NCBI RefSeq assembly: GCF_013408535.1 | Contig: NZ_JACBZA010000001.1 | Location: forward strand, 1,572,850 to 1,636,849 | DNA from: Actinopolymorpha cephalotaxi | GTDB taxonomy: Bacteria > Actinomycetota > Actinomycetes > Propionibacteriales > Actinopolymorphaceae | DNA: 64,000 nucleotides | Direction of reading: 5' to 3' | In this document: one piece after another, positions 42,426-51,152 of the stretch | Position numbering within the stretch: the first letter of the stretch is position 1 | Layout of the letters: each line of letters begins with the position of its first letter | The notes under the pieces: generated by a model | Told to the model about the DNA's origin: nothing | The model's database searches: none | Seen by the model: the letters and a program-made list of their open reading frames with translations, nothing else | Made by a program: the position numbers and the translations under genes

Positions 42426-43078
42426 TGCCGCTGGTGGACCTGGCCGACGACACCTTCGTCGTGGCCGAACCGGAGCGGCTGGCGCGGCAGCTGACCGCGC
42501 CTGAGTTCTGGCGCGCCTGCTGGCCGTCGGTACGGCTCGAGCCGTACCACGACCGGGGCGTGGAAGGCATGCGGTGGTACGTCCGGGGCGAGTTCACCGG
42601 CACCGCCGAACTGTGGCTGGAGCCCTACCGGGACGGCACCGTCGTGCACGTGTTCCTGCGGGCCGATCCGGCCTCGGATCCAGCATCGGATCCGGCCTCG
42701 GGGCCGGTGGCCGGCCGGCGGGCGGGGCGGGTGCGACGGGAGTTCGCCGTGGCGGTGAAGTCGGCGATGTTCGCGGTCAAGGACGAGGTGGAGGCGGACC
42801 GGACGGTGGGCGTCGGCCGGCGGCCGCTGCCCGGCCCTGTTGCCGACTCCGGGGCTGCCGCCGACTCCGAGGCTGTCGCTGCCTCTGGGCCGGTCGCCGG
42901 CTCCGGGCCGGTCGCCGGCTCCGAGCCCGCGTCGACGGTCGAGCCGGATCGGTCAGGCGCCGGCCGTAGCCTTCGGGCACTACCGGGAGAACCGCGCCGC
43001 GGCCTCTCCGGTGAGCCGGCCCGGCGGCAGGCGCCGCCCGCAGACGACGAGCAGCAGATCCTGCGCCAGACCCCGTAG
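42425..43078 (+). CDS. Conserved hypothetical with low-complexity C-terminal half
   Basis: The 217-residue protein has a compact N-terminal domain (about 1-125). It includes EFWRACWPSVRLEPYHDRG and RWYVRGEFTGTAELWLEPY, with a SRPBCC/polyketide-cyclase-like beta pattern. A DPASDPASDPAS repeat lies near residue 82. From residue 140 the sequence is a Ser/Gly/Ala/Pro repeat (VADSG, VAASG, VAGSG units) and its last 99 bases overlap the convergent isomerase gene. The start ATG 42425 overlaps the pimB stop, so both are likely co-translated. The tail is probably disordered. A shorter true protein through frameshift or sequence error is possible. Confidence 0.7.
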   Translation: MPLVDLADDTFVVAEPERLARQLTAPEFWRACWPSVRLEPYHDRGVEGMRWYVRGEFTGTAELWLEPYRDGTVVHVFLRADPASDPASDPASGPVAGRRAGRVRREFAVAVKSAMFAVKDEVEADRTVGVGRRPLPGPVADSGAAADSEAVAASGPVAGSGPVAGSEPASTVEPDRSGAGRSLRALPGEPRRGLSGEPARRQAPPADDEQQILRQTP

Positions 43079-43603
43079 CGGTGTCCCGGTGCCGTGGTTC
43101 CAGTCGAGGTCGGTCGCCTGCAACCTCACCCCCGCGAGGTCGGCCCCGAAGAACGCGATGTTCCTCGGCCGCATCCCGGCCAGCACCGCGGCGACCCGCT
43201 CCGGCGGGACCGGGCGGTCGAGCCCCAGGCCCACCGTGATGTCGAGCCCGTGGATGACGTCGTGCGCGAGCGCGCCCCCGACGCCACCGCCCGGCGGCTT
43301 CCACGGGTGCCCGACGTTGTCCCGCAGCGTGGCGATCAGTCTCTCCGGTGGCAGCTCGGCGGCGGCGCGACGCGCGTACCGGTCGGCCATGCGGTTGAAG
43401 TCTCCCCGCGCCCTCACCAACCCCGCCAGCGTCCCGGCGAGTGAGACGCGGAAGGGCATGGTCGTGTGGGCGACGACCTCGCGCACCCGCCATCCCTCGC
43501 ACAGCGTGGGCGCGTCCCACTGCTCCGGGCTCAGGGCCGCGAGCAGTTCCGCCTGCTCGGCGCGTTCCGCCGCCACCGCCTTGCGAAGGTCGTCCTCGGT
43601 CAT
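42980..43603 (-). CDS. Maleylpyruvate isomerase-family, mycothiol-dependent-type enzyme (DinB-like)
   Basis: The 207-residue protein has the DinB/MDMPI four-helix fold. The family block LLAALSPEQWDAPTLCEGWRV and metal-ligand histidines in REVVAHTTMP and ALAHDVIHGLDI are visible. Family members use mycothiol as cofactor or act as stress-related thiol transferases; the substrate is unknown. ATG 43603 has AGGAGAACGGG upstream. Its 3' end overlaps the convergent gene at 42425-43078 by 99 bases, which is unusual in this otherwise non-overlapping convergent layout. Confidence 0.85.
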   Translation of the reverse strand: MTEDDLRKAVAAERAEQAELLAALSPEQWDAPTLCEGWRVREVVAHTTMPFRVSLAGTLAGLVRARGDFNRMADRYARRAAAELPPERLIATLRDNVGHPWKPPGGGVGGALAHDVIHGLDITVGLGLDRPVPPERVAAVLAGMRPRNIAFFGADLAGVRLQATDLDWNHGTGTPLRGLAQDLLLVVCGRRLPPGRLTGEAAARFSR

Positions 43604-43747
43604 CCCGTTCTCCTGTCCCTGTAGTCCGTGTCGGATGTGTCGTCTGTCGTCCGTACCGTTGTCTCGGCAGGGGTACGGACGCACGGCCGGAAACTCATCG
43701 GTCCCGTCCCGCCGGGATGTGTCGGTGCCGGCCCGTATGGTCTGGGA

Positions 43748-44743
43748 ATGCCCAAGACGACGACCGGTGAGGGGTCCCGGCTGGAGCCGTTCCGGACCGA
43801 GCTGACCGGTTACTGCTACCGCATGCTCGGCTCCGGGTTCGAGGCCGAGGACGCCGTGCAGGAGACGCTGCTGCGCGCCTGGCGGTCGTTCGACCGCTAC
43901 GACGAGCGGCGGGCGTCGCTGCGCACCTGGCTCTACGGCATCGCCACCAACATCTGCATCGACATGCTGCGCAGCGCCCAGCGCCGCGCTCTGGCGATGG
44001 ACCTCGGCCCGGCGTCGGAGGCCGGGTCGGGCATCGGCGAGCCGGCGTCGGAGCGGTTCTGGGTCCAGCCGGTCCCGGATGCCCTCGTGCTGCCGATGGA
44101 CGGTGACCCCGGGGAGCTGGCCGTACGGCGCGAGACGATCCGCCTGGCGTTCGTCGCCGCGCTGCAGCACCTGCCGCCCCGGCAGCGGGCGGTGCTGATC
44201 CTGCGCGACGTTCTGACCTGGAAGGCCGACGAGGTCGCGGTCCTCCTGGAGACCACCGTCGCGTCGGTGACCAGCGCGCTGCAGCGGGCGAGATCGACGC
44301 TCCGGGCGGTCGGCGGCGTGCCCGGTGAGCCGTTGCGGCCGTCCGACCACGCCCAGCGCGAGCTGCTCGCCCGCTACTGCGCCGCGTTCGAACGGCACGA
44401 CGTCGCCGCGCTGGTCGCCCTGCTGCACGAGGACGCGACGATGTCCATGCCGCCCTTCGTCTGGTGGCTGCGCGGCCGGGAGCAGATCAGGCGAGTGCTG
44501 CTGGCCCCCGGCGCGTCCTGCGAGGGCGCGCGGCTCGTCCCGGTCGCGGCGAACGGCTCACCGGCGTTCTGGCAGACCCGGCCCGGCCCCGACGGCGTCC
44601 ACGTCCCCTTCGGGCTGGTCGTCCTCGACGTGTCGGCAGGGCTGGTCACCGGCAGCACCACCTGCCTCGACATCGACCGGCTGCTCCCGCTCTTCGGCCT
44701 CCCCGCCGGTGTCTCCCCGGCCGCCGTCGGCGCCTCCGGTTGA
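43748..44743 (+). CDS. ECF-type sigma-70 factor with C-terminal SnoaL-like domain
   Basis: The 331-residue protein has sigma region 2 (YCYRMLGSGFEAEDAVQETLLRAW, with RTWLYGIATNICIDMLR) at residues 15-80. Region 4 follows at 140-200 (LPPRQRAVLILRDVLTWKADE, then TVASVTSALQRARSTLR). The last 120 residues form a SnoaL/NTF2-like domain, as in the SigG/SigJ-type and ECF41-like groups, where the extra domain modulates sigma activity in place of an anti-sigma factor. ATG 43748 follows a GGG-A run. No anti-sigma gene is adjacent. The promoter targets are unknown. It is divergent from the isomerase gene, with 144 bp between starts. Confidence 0.88.
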   Translation: MPKTTTGEGSRLEPFRTELTGYCYRMLGSGFEAEDAVQETLLRAWRSFDRYDERRASLRTWLYGIATNICIDMLRSAQRRALAMDLGPASEAGSGIGEPASERFWVQPVPDALVLPMDGDPGELAVRRETIRLAFVAALQHLPPRQRAVLILRDVLTWKADEVAVLLETTVASVTSALQRARSTLRAVGGVPGEPLRPSDHAQRELLARYCAAFERHDVAALVALLHEDATMSMPPFVWWLRGREQIRRVLLAPGASCEGARLVPVAANGSPAFWQTRPGPDGVHVPFGLVVLDVSAGLVTGSTTCLDIDRLLPLFGLPAGVSPAAVGASG

Positions 44744-44847
44744 CGCGCGTCCCGGTGGCCGCGGGCAATTCCCTGTCCACCGATGAGTTTCGCTCCGCCG
44801 GGCCGTACCACCGTGGACAGCGACGTGAAGCGAACAAAGGAGCGGAC

Positions 44848-45207
44848 ATGGCGAGCGTCCACCCCATCATCGTCACTCCTGATCTGCCCCGGCTGCGGTC
44901 CTTCTACGAGCGGCTGCTCGGCGCGGTGGAGACGCGCAGCTTCCCGGACGACGGACCCGCCTTCTTCGTGGGCCTGAAGGTGGGCGACTCCGAACTCGGA
45001 CTGGTCGGTGAGGCGGCGGCAGACCTGTCCGTCCCGTCGCGGATCCTGCTGAGCGTGCGAGTCGACGACGTCGACGGCCTGCTGGAGGAGGTCGAGGCGG
45101 CCGGCGGCCGGGTGCTCGGCCCGTCGAACGACATGCCGTGGAGCGAACGCGTGGCCCACGTTCACGACCCCGACGGCAACATGGTCAACCTGACCCAGAT
45201 CCTCTGA
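44848..45207 (+). CDS. VOC-family (glyoxalase/bleomycin-resistance-like) protein
   Basis: The 119-residue protein shows the beta-alpha-beta-beta-beta pattern of the vicinal oxygen chelate fold: IIVTPDLPRLRSFYERLLG at the start, GPAFFVGLKVGDSELGL, and the closing HVHDPDGNMVNLTQIL. Candidate metal or active-site residues are in the His/Asp/Glu positions of these strands. The reaction cannot be assigned. ATG 44848 has AAAGGAG about 6 bases upstream. It lies 104 bases after the sigma factor, which may share or control its promoter. Confidence 0.85.
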   Translation: MASVHPIIVTPDLPRLRSFYERLLGAVETRSFPDDGPAFFVGLKVGDSELGLVGEAAADLSVPSRILLSVRVDDVDGLLEEVEAAGGRVLGPSNDMPWSERVAHVHDPDGNMVNLTQIL

Positions 45208-45329
45208 GGGCATCACGGCCGGACGTCGCCCCTCCGGCCGATGAGGGACAGCGTGCCCGAGCGGGCCGGGTTCTGTCGGTGGCCCCGGCTAGCCTGACTG
45301 GCGTTCTGGACGGCGAACGTGGAGGACCG

Positions 45330-46316
45330 ATGCCCGCAACCCAGGCAGGTACGACAGCTCGGATGGTCGCGGCTGCGACGACGTTCCTGGCCGCGCTGAC
45401 ACCGGACCAGCGGACGGCCGCCACGGCGCCGTTCGACACCGACGACCACCGGGCCTGGACCTACCTGCCCGGCCCGCGGCCCGGCCTCGCCCTGGCCGAC
45501 ATGTCCGACGATCAGCGAGGCCTGGCCGCCGCGCTGCTGGCGACCGGGCTGAGCGCCGAGGGCCACGGCCGGGCGCAGGCGATCATGACGCTGGACGGCA
45601 TCCTGCGCGAGGTCGAGCGCGAGGCCGGTTCGGACATGTGGCAGCAGCGCAACTCCGGGTTCTTCTGGGTCCGCGTCCTCGGCGACCCTGCCGGCCCGGA
45701 GCCGTGGGCGTGGCGGGTCAACGGCCACCACCTGGCCGTCCACTTCGCCGTGGTCGGTGACCAGGTGGCGTCCACTCCGCAGTTCTTCGGCGCCAACCCG
45801 GCCACCGTGCTGTCCGGACCGCACACCGGCCTGCGCACCCTTCCCGAGTCCGAGGACCTCGGCCGCGCCCTGCTGGCCTCCCTCGACTCCGACCGGCAGG
45901 CGCGAGCGGTGGTCGCCGCGGAGGCGCCGGACGACATCCTCACCCGGCGCGACCCGGTGGCCGACGCGGGCCCGATTCCCCGCGGTCTGGCGTACGCCGA
46001 CATGACCGACCCCCAGCGCGGGCACCTCGAGACGTTGGTCCGGCACTATCTCGGCCGGTCGGCGCCCGAGGTGGCCGAGGCGTCCTGGCACGACGTGCAG
46101 AAGGCCGGTCTGGAGCGGGTCACCTTCAGCTGGGCGGGTTCGCTGCGTCCGGGCGTCGGCGAGCGGCACTACTACGCCGTGGCCGGCCCGACGTTCGTGC
46201 TGGAGTACGACAACACCCAGAACGACGCCAACCACATCCACACCGTCTGGCGCGACCTGCGCAACGACTGGGGCGAGGACCTCCTGGCCGCGCACTACGC
46301 CCAGCAGCACCGCTGA
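45330..46316 (+). CDS. DUF3500-family protein
   Basis: The 328-residue protein contains features of the DUF3500 family: FLAALTPDQRTAATAPFD near the start, LADMSDDQRGLAAALLATGLS, the GFFWVRVLG...WRVNGHHLAVH segment, and the end HYYAVAGPTFVLEYDNTQ followed by NDANHIHTVWRD. Conserved His residues suggest a metal site, but no activity is established. There is no signal peptide. ATG 45330 follows GGAGG by 4 bases. Confidence 0.85.
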   Translation: MPATQAGTTARMVAAATTFLAALTPDQRTAATAPFDTDDHRAWTYLPGPRPGLALADMSDDQRGLAAALLATGLSAEGHGRAQAIMTLDGILREVEREAGSDMWQQRNSGFFWVRVLGDPAGPEPWAWRVNGHHLAVHFAVVGDQVASTPQFFGANPATVLSGPHTGLRTLPESEDLGRALLASLDSDRQARAVVAAEAPDDILTRRDPVADAGPIPRGLAYADMTDPQRGHLETLVRHYLGRSAPEVAEASWHDVQKAGLERVTFSWAGSLRPGVGERHYYAVAGPTFVLEYDNTQNDANHIHTVWRDLRNDWGEDLLAAHYAQQHR

Positions 46317-46377
46317 TCCGACGCCGGGCCGTTAATGGTTCGCGGTCGGCCGCGAGCCGCCACCACACTGGGCTGTC

Positions 46378-48111
46378 ATGGGCCATGTCGACGTGGTGAA
46401 CGTCCGCTACCAGCTGCTCGACGGACGGCCGCTGCTGACCGACGTGAGCTTCCGCGTCGGCGAGGGCGCGAAGGTCGCCCTGGTCGGTGCGAACGGTTCG
46501 GGCAAGACGACCCTGCTCGGCATCGTCGCCGGCGACCTCGAGCCCGCGGCCGGTGCGGTGTCCCGCAGCGGCGGTCTCGGCGTGATGCGGCAGTTCGTCG
46601 GCACGGGACGGGGCACGGAGACCGTGCGGGACCTCCTGCTGTCGGTGGCCCAGCCGCGGATCCGGTCCGCGGCGGCCAGGCTGGAGCGCGCGGAGCTCGC
46701 CATGATGGACCGCGACGACGAGCCCACCCAGGTGGCCTACGCCGCCGCGCTCGCGGAGTGGGCCGACGCCGGCGGCTACGACGCCGAGGTGGTGTGGGAC
46801 ATCTGCTGCACCGAGGCGTTCGGGCTGTCCTTCGACCGGGCGTCCTGGCGGCCGGTCACCACGTTGTCGGGTGGTGAGCAGAAGCGGCTGGTGCTCCAGG
46901 CCCTGCTGCGCGGCCCCGACCAGGTGCTGGTGCTGGACGAGCCGGACAACTATCTCGACGTACCCAGCAAGCGCTGGCTCGAGGGCCGGTTGCGGGAGAC
47001 CGACAAGACGGTGCTGTTCGTCTCCCACGACCGCGAGCTGCTGGCGGCGACGGCCGAGCGGATCGTCACCCTGGAAGGCGGCCGGGAGGGCAACGCGGCC
47101 TGGGTGCACGGCGGCGGTTTCCGCTCCTACCACGAGGCTCGCCTGGACCGGCACGCCCGGTTCGGGGAACTACGGCGCAGGTGGGACGAGGACCGGGCGA
47201 AGCTGCAGACGCTGGTCGACACCCTCCGCGCGGCCAAGTCGCCCAAGACGCAGGCGGCGGTGAGCAGGCTGGCCCGCTTCGACGCTGCCGGGCCGCCGCC
47301 CGCACCGCCGCGCCGCCAGGACATCCGGATGCGGCTCACCGGTGGGCGTACCGGCGTTCGCGCGCTGACCTGCGAACGCCTTGCGCTGTCCGGTCTCACC
47401 TCCGCGTTCGACCTGGAGGTGTTCTACGGCGAACGGCTCGCGGTGCTCGGCGCCAACGGCACCGGCAAGTCGCACTTCCTGCGACTGCTCGCCGGCTGGC
47501 CACGTGAGGACGCGGTCGCGCACGAGGGAACCTGGAAGCTCGGCGCCCGGGTCGTACCCGGCCACTTCTCCCAGACCCACGAGCGACCGGAGCTGACCGG
47601 CCGCACCCTGCTGGAGATCCTCTGGGAGGACCACGCCGTCGCGCTCGCGGCGGCCGCGCCCGCGCTGAACCGCTACGAGCTGACCGCGGCCAGGGACCAG
47701 CGGTTCGAGACCCTGTCCGGCGGTCAGCAGGCGAGGTTCCAGATCCTGCTGCTGGAGTTCGGAGTCCGCCGCGACGGCGTACGTACGCCCGGGTCGGTGT
47801 CCGCACGCCCGTCTGCGGGCACCTCGGCGGGCACTCGCGCGGGCGATCCGGCGAACCTGCCCGGCGGCAGGTCGGGGGACACGCCGGTGGGCACCGACCG
47901 CGCGGCCGCGACGATGCTGCTGCTCGACGAGCCGACCGACAACCTCGACGTGGCCTCGGCCGAGGCGCTGGAGTCGGCGATCGACTCCTTCGGCGGCACG
48001 GTCGTCGCGGTGACCCACGACCGGTGGTTCGCCAGGTCGTTCGACCGGTTCGTGGTGTTCTCCGCCGACGGTACGGTCACGGAGGTGCCCGAGCCGGTCT
48101 GGGACCACTGA
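46378..48111 (+). CDS. ABC-F family ATPase with insertion in second nucleotide-binding domain
   Basis: The 577-residue soluble protein has two ABC domains and no membrane segment, as in ABC-F proteins that act on ribosomes or give antibiotic protection. NBD1 has ALVGANGSGKTTLL, LSGGEQKRLVLQALL and VLVLDEPDNYLDVPSK. NBD2 has AVLGANGTGKSHFL, LSGGQQARFQILLLE and MLLLDEPTDNLDVAS. An insertion of about 50 residues rich in Gly, Ser, Thr, Pro and Arg (about residues 461-511) separates the NBD2 signature helix from Walker B, where family members have only a few residues. The inter-domain linker is charged and helical. ATG 46378 begins at the first strand. Confidence 0.9.
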   Translation: MGHVDVVNVRYQLLDGRPLLTDVSFRVGEGAKVALVGANGSGKTTLLGIVAGDLEPAAGAVSRSGGLGVMRQFVGTGRGTETVRDLLLSVAQPRIRSAAARLERAELAMMDRDDEPTQVAYAAALAEWADAGGYDAEVVWDICCTEAFGLSFDRASWRPVTTLSGGEQKRLVLQALLRGPDQVLVLDEPDNYLDVPSKRWLEGRLRETDKTVLFVSHDRELLAATAERIVTLEGGREGNAAWVHGGGFRSYHEARLDRHARFGELRRRWDEDRAKLQTLVDTLRAAKSPKTQAAVSRLARFDAAGPPPAPPRRQDIRMRLTGGRTGVRALTCERLALSGLTSAFDLEVFYGERLAVLGANGTGKSHFLRLLAGWPREDAVAHEGTWKLGARVVPGHFSQTHERPELTGRTLLEILWEDHAVALAAAAPALNRYELTAARDQRFETLSGGQQARFQILLLEFGVRRDGVRTPGSVSARPSAGTSAGTRAGDPANLPGGRSGDTPVGTDRAAATMLLLDEPTDNLDVASAEALESAIDSFGGTVVAVTHDRWFARSFDRFVVFSADGTVTEVPEPVWDH

Positions 48112-48165
48112 CCGACCACCGGCCGACCACCGGCCGACCACTGACCGACCACGGACCGACCTGAC
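48105..48165. repeat. Degenerate 11-bp tandem repeat after the ABC-F stop
   Basis: About five units of the form cgaccaccggc or cgaccactgac run from 48105 to 48165, including the ABC-F stop region. No strong hairpin is formed. The unit type matches the general pattern of stop-adjacent repeats in this window. Confidence 0.65.
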
Positions 48166-48284
48166 CGGACCCGGCCCTCGTGGCCGGTTGGGCCCTGCCG
48201 GGGCGGGTGCCGGGACCCGGCACCTCCTTTTCGATAACCTGCCAAGGCGGGGACACCAAGGGTTCAGTCGGAGGGCAGGGCACA

Positions 48285-48737
48285 GTGGCAGAGCAGACGA
48301 GCTCAAGCGTCACCATCGCGGCGGAGCCGGCGCAGATCATGTCCGTCATCGCCGACTTCGAGTCCTATCCGAGCTGGGCGGCGGCGGTGAAGGAGGCGGA
48401 GGTGCTCTCCGTCGACGACCGGACCGGCCGGCCGGAGCGGGTCCGCTTCGTGCTGAACGCCGGCGCGATCAAGGACGAGTACACCCTCGGCTACACCTGG
48501 GACGCCGACCGCGAGGTGCGCTGGACCCTGGTGGAGGGCAAGGTCGTCAAGGCGATGGACGGTGCGTACACCTTGCGCGACAAGGGCCGCGGCAACACCG
48601 AGGTCACCTACCGGCTGGCGGTGGACGTGACGTTCCCGATGATCGGCCTGATCAAGCGCAAGGCGGAGAAGGTCATCATCGACACCGCGCTGAAGGAGCT
48701 GAAGAAGAAGGTCGAGCAGGGCCAGGGCTCGGCCTGA
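48285..48737 (+). CDS. SRPBCC-family protein (TB16.3-like)
   Basis: The 150-residue protein belongs to the START/SRPBCC helix-grip family: SVTIAAEPAQIMSVIADFES at the start, YPSWAAAVKEAEVLS, and an amphipathic C-terminal helix, KVIIDTALKELKKKVEQG. It resembles mycobacterial Rv2185c (TB16.3), which is also near pimB. It probably binds a lipid or small hydrophobic ligand; the function is unknown. GTG 48285 has GGAGGGCAGGG upstream. Confidence 0.85.
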   Translation: MAEQTSSSVTIAAEPAQIMSVIADFESYPSWAAAVKEAEVLSVDDRTGRPERVRFVLNAGAIKDEYTLGYTWDADREVRWTLVEGKVVKAMDGAYTLRDKGRGNTEVTYRLAVDVTFPMIGLIKRKAEKVIIDTALKELKKKVEQGQGSA

Positions 48738-48740
48738 GGC

Positions 48741-48770
48741 AGTGCTGAGCAGTGCTGGGCAGTGCTGGGC
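48741..48770. repeat. Three tandem 10-bp units after the SRPBCC stop
   Basis: agtgctgagc, agtgctgggc and agtgctgggc follow directly after the stop codon of the SRPBCC gene. It is a short perfect-phase repeat with no evident hairpin. Confidence 0.7.
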
Positions 48771-48949
48771 CGTCCCGGCCGCGCGGCTCGCGGCGGGCCG
48801 ACCGGTGACAGCGACGGTTTCGGTGCGTGCGCGACCCGATAACCTCTGCCGGAAGCTCGGGTCCGCTCCTGGTGCCCCGGCCACCCGACGGACCTGCCCG
48901 GGAGCATCGCTTCGGCATCAGCAACAGACGGTGAGAGGGGCACACTGGC

Positions 48950-50011
48950 GTGAGTGACGTGCGCGAGGCCGGTCAGGACGGCCCGGCGGGTACGCCGGCA
49001 GCCGCGAGGGCAACTGCCGACGTCGAAGACTCCACCGGGCTGACCGGTGGGCCGACCCGTGGGCTGACCATCGGCGTGGACGTCGGCGGCACCAAGATCG
49101 CCGCCGGGCTGGTCGACAGCGCGGGGAAGATCGTCGCCGAAGGCCGCCGGGAGACCCCTGCCACCAGCCCGCCCGAGATCGTCGCGGCGATCGTCGAGGT
49201 CGTGAAGGAACTCCGCAGCCGTGCGGAGGGCCAGGAGGTCGAGGCGATCGGGGTCGGCGCCGCGGGCTTCGTCGACGCCAGCCGCTCCGAGGTGCTGTTC
49301 GCGCCGAACCTCGCCTGGCGCAAGGAGCCGTTGAAGGAGGCCGTGCAGGCCCGCACCTCCCTGCCCACCGTGGTGGAGAACGACGCGAACGCCGCCGCGT
49401 GGGCGGAGTTCCAGTTCGGCGGCGGCCGCGACGTCGACGACATGATCCTGCTCACCATCGGCACCGGGCTCGGCGGCGGACTGGTCCTCAACGGCGAGCT
49501 CTACCGCGGCGCGTTCGGCGTCGGCGGGGAGGTCGGCCACTTCCGTGTGGTGCCCAACGGCCACCTGTGCGGCTGCGGCAACCGCGGTTGCTGGGAGCAG
49601 TACGCCAGCGGCCGCGCTCTCGTGCGGGAGGCCCGCGACTTCGCCCGGTCCAGCCCGTCCCAGGCCGACGCGCTGCTCGCCCTCGCCGGCGGCACGGCCG
49701 ACCGCATCGAGGGACCGATGGTGACCAAGGCCGCGGCCGCCGGCGACACCGCGGCCACCGAACTCGTCCAGGACCTCGGCCGCTGGCTCGGCGAGGGCAT
49801 CGCCACCCTGGCGGCCATCCTCGACCCGGCCGTCGTGGTCATCGGCGGCGGCGTCTCGGAGGCGGCCGACCTGCTCCTGGAGCCGGCCCGGAACGCCTTC
49901 TGGCGGCAGCTCACCGCCCGCGGCCACCGGCCCACCCTGGAGATCCGCCCCGCGGTCCTCGGGAACGAGGCCGGCATCATCGGGGCGGCCGACCTCGCCC
50001 GGCGGCGATGA
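48950..50011 (+). CDS. ROK-family glucokinase (first of tandem pair)
   Basis: The 353-residue protein phosphorylates glucose with ATP (family knowledge). It has an N-terminal extension of about 35 residues before the phosphate loop TIGVDVGGTKIAAGLVD. The substrate-binding ENDANAAAWAEFQFG and LLTIGTGLGGGLVLNG follow, and then the ROK zinc-binding stretch GHLCGCGNRGCWEQYASG. GTG 48950 follows GAGAGGGG. The 3' end overlaps the second ROK gene in ATGA. A related order, with an SRPBCC gene followed by ROK kinase, is seen in other actinobacteria. Confidence 0.9.
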   Translation: MSDVREAGQDGPAGTPAAARATADVEDSTGLTGGPTRGLTIGVDVGGTKIAAGLVDSAGKIVAEGRRETPATSPPEIVAAIVEVVKELRSRAEGQEVEAIGVGAAGFVDASRSEVLFAPNLAWRKEPLKEAVQARTSLPTVVENDANAAAWAEFQFGGGRDVDDMILLTIGTGLGGGLVLNGELYRGAFGVGGEVGHFRVVPNGHLCGCGNRGCWEQYASGRALVREARDFARSSPSQADALLALAGGTADRIEGPMVTKAAAAGDTAATELVQDLGRWLGEGIATLAAILDPAVVVIGGGVSEAADLLLEPARNAFWRQLTARGHRPTLEIRPAVLGNEAGIIGAADLARRR

Positions 50012-51051
50012 TGGCGTTCATCCAGGCACTGACCGTCGGGGTCGACATCGGCGGTACGAAGGTCGCCGCCGGCGTGGTCGACCCGGAGGGGAACATCCTC
50101 GAACGCCTGCGGCGGGACACCCCGTCGACCAGTCCCCAGGCGACCGAGGACACCATCGCCGACGTGGTGGCGGAGCTGCGCAGCCGGTACGAAGTGACCG
50201 CCGTCGGCATCGGCGCCGCCGGCTGGATCGACGTGACCGGCGCCTCTGTGCTCTTCTCGCCTCACCTGGCGTGGCGGCACGAACCCCTGCGGGACGCCGT
50301 ACGCCGCCGGGTCCGGCTGCCGGTCATCATCGAGAACGACGCGAACGCCGCCGCCTGGGCGGAGTGGCGGTTCGGGGCCGGCCAGGGGGAGAGCCACCTG
50401 GTCTGCGTGACGCTCGGGACCGGCATCGGCGGCGCGGTGGTGACCGACGGCGTGATGCTGCGCGGGAAGTACGGCGTGGCGGGGGAGTTCGGCCACATGA
50501 CGATCGTTCCCGGCGGGCATCGCTGCGAGTGCGGCAACCGCGGCTGCTGGGAGCAGTACGCCAGCGGCAACTCCCTGGTCCGGGAGGCCCGCGAGCTCGC
50601 GGCGTCGGGTTCGCCGGTGGCGCAGAACCTCCTCGACCGGGTGGGCGGTGACCCGCTGCGGATCACCGGGCCGTCGGTGACCGAGGCGGCCAAGGACGGC
50701 GATCCGGTGGCGGTCGAATTGCTGGAGGAGGTCGGCCGCTGGCTCGGCGTGGGGCTGGCCAACCTCGCCGCGGCGTTCGACCCCGGCACGTTCGTGGTCG
50801 GCGGCGGGGTGTCCGAGGCCGGCGACCTCTTCCTGGGACCGGCCCGGGACACGTTCAAGCGGTCGCTGACGGGTCGTGGTTTCCGCCCGGAGGCGCAGAT
50901 CCAGCGCGCGGCACTGGGCAACGAGGCCGGGCTGGTCGGGGCCGCCGACCTGGCACGGGAGAACATCCGGCTGTTCCGCCGGCGCCGTCGCCGCCGCCGT
51001 CCGGCGAGTGAGCGGCTGCGTGAGCGCGTCGACCGGCTGGCCGACATCTAG
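50008..51051 (+). CDS. ROK-family glucokinase paralogue (second of tandem pair)
   Basis: The 347-residue kinase is clearly a paralogue of the upstream gene: LTVGVDIGGTKVAAGVVD, IIENDANAAAWAEWRFG, VTLGTGIGGAVVTDG and the zinc motif HRCECGNRGCWEQYASG align one to one. It lacks the long N-terminal extension but has a basic C-terminal tail with eight arginines in a row followed by an amphipathic helix, absent from its partner. The start ATG 50008 overlaps the previous stop in ATGA, so both are co-translated; ATG 50011 is an alternative. Substrate preference may differ between the two. A hairpin at 51067-51094 follows. Confidence 0.9.
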   Translation: MMAFIQALTVGVDIGGTKVAAGVVDPEGNILERLRRDTPSTSPQATEDTIADVVAELRSRYEVTAVGIGAAGWIDVTGASVLFSPHLAWRHEPLRDAVRRRVRLPVIIENDANAAAWAEWRFGAGQGESHLVCVTLGTGIGGAVVTDGVMLRGKYGVAGEFGHMTIVPGGHRCECGNRGCWEQYASGNSLVREARELAASGSPVAQNLLDRVGGDPLRITGPSVTEAAKDGDPVAVELLEEVGRWLGVGLANLAAAFDPGTFVVGGGVSEAGDLFLGPARDTFKRSLTGRGFRPEAQIQRAALGNEAGLVGAADLARENIRLFRRRRRRRRPASERLRERVDRLADI

Positions 51052-51066
51052 ACATCCGCCCGACAT

Positions 51067-51094
51067 CCGGGGTCTGCCGCAGGACAGACCCCGG
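51067..51094 (+). terminator. Hairpin terminator after the tandem ROK kinases
   Basis: Arms ccggggtctg (51067-51076) and cagaccccgg (51085-51094) are perfect complements with an 8-base loop. There is no T-run. A second, weaker inverted repeat (tcgagat at 51106-51112 and atctcga at 51133-51139) may serve the convergent gntR gene. Confidence 0.75.
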
Positions 51095-51152
51095 GCAACG
51101 GTGCGTCGAGATTTCGCTGTGTACGCAGGGAGATCTCGACCGAGATCCGGGT

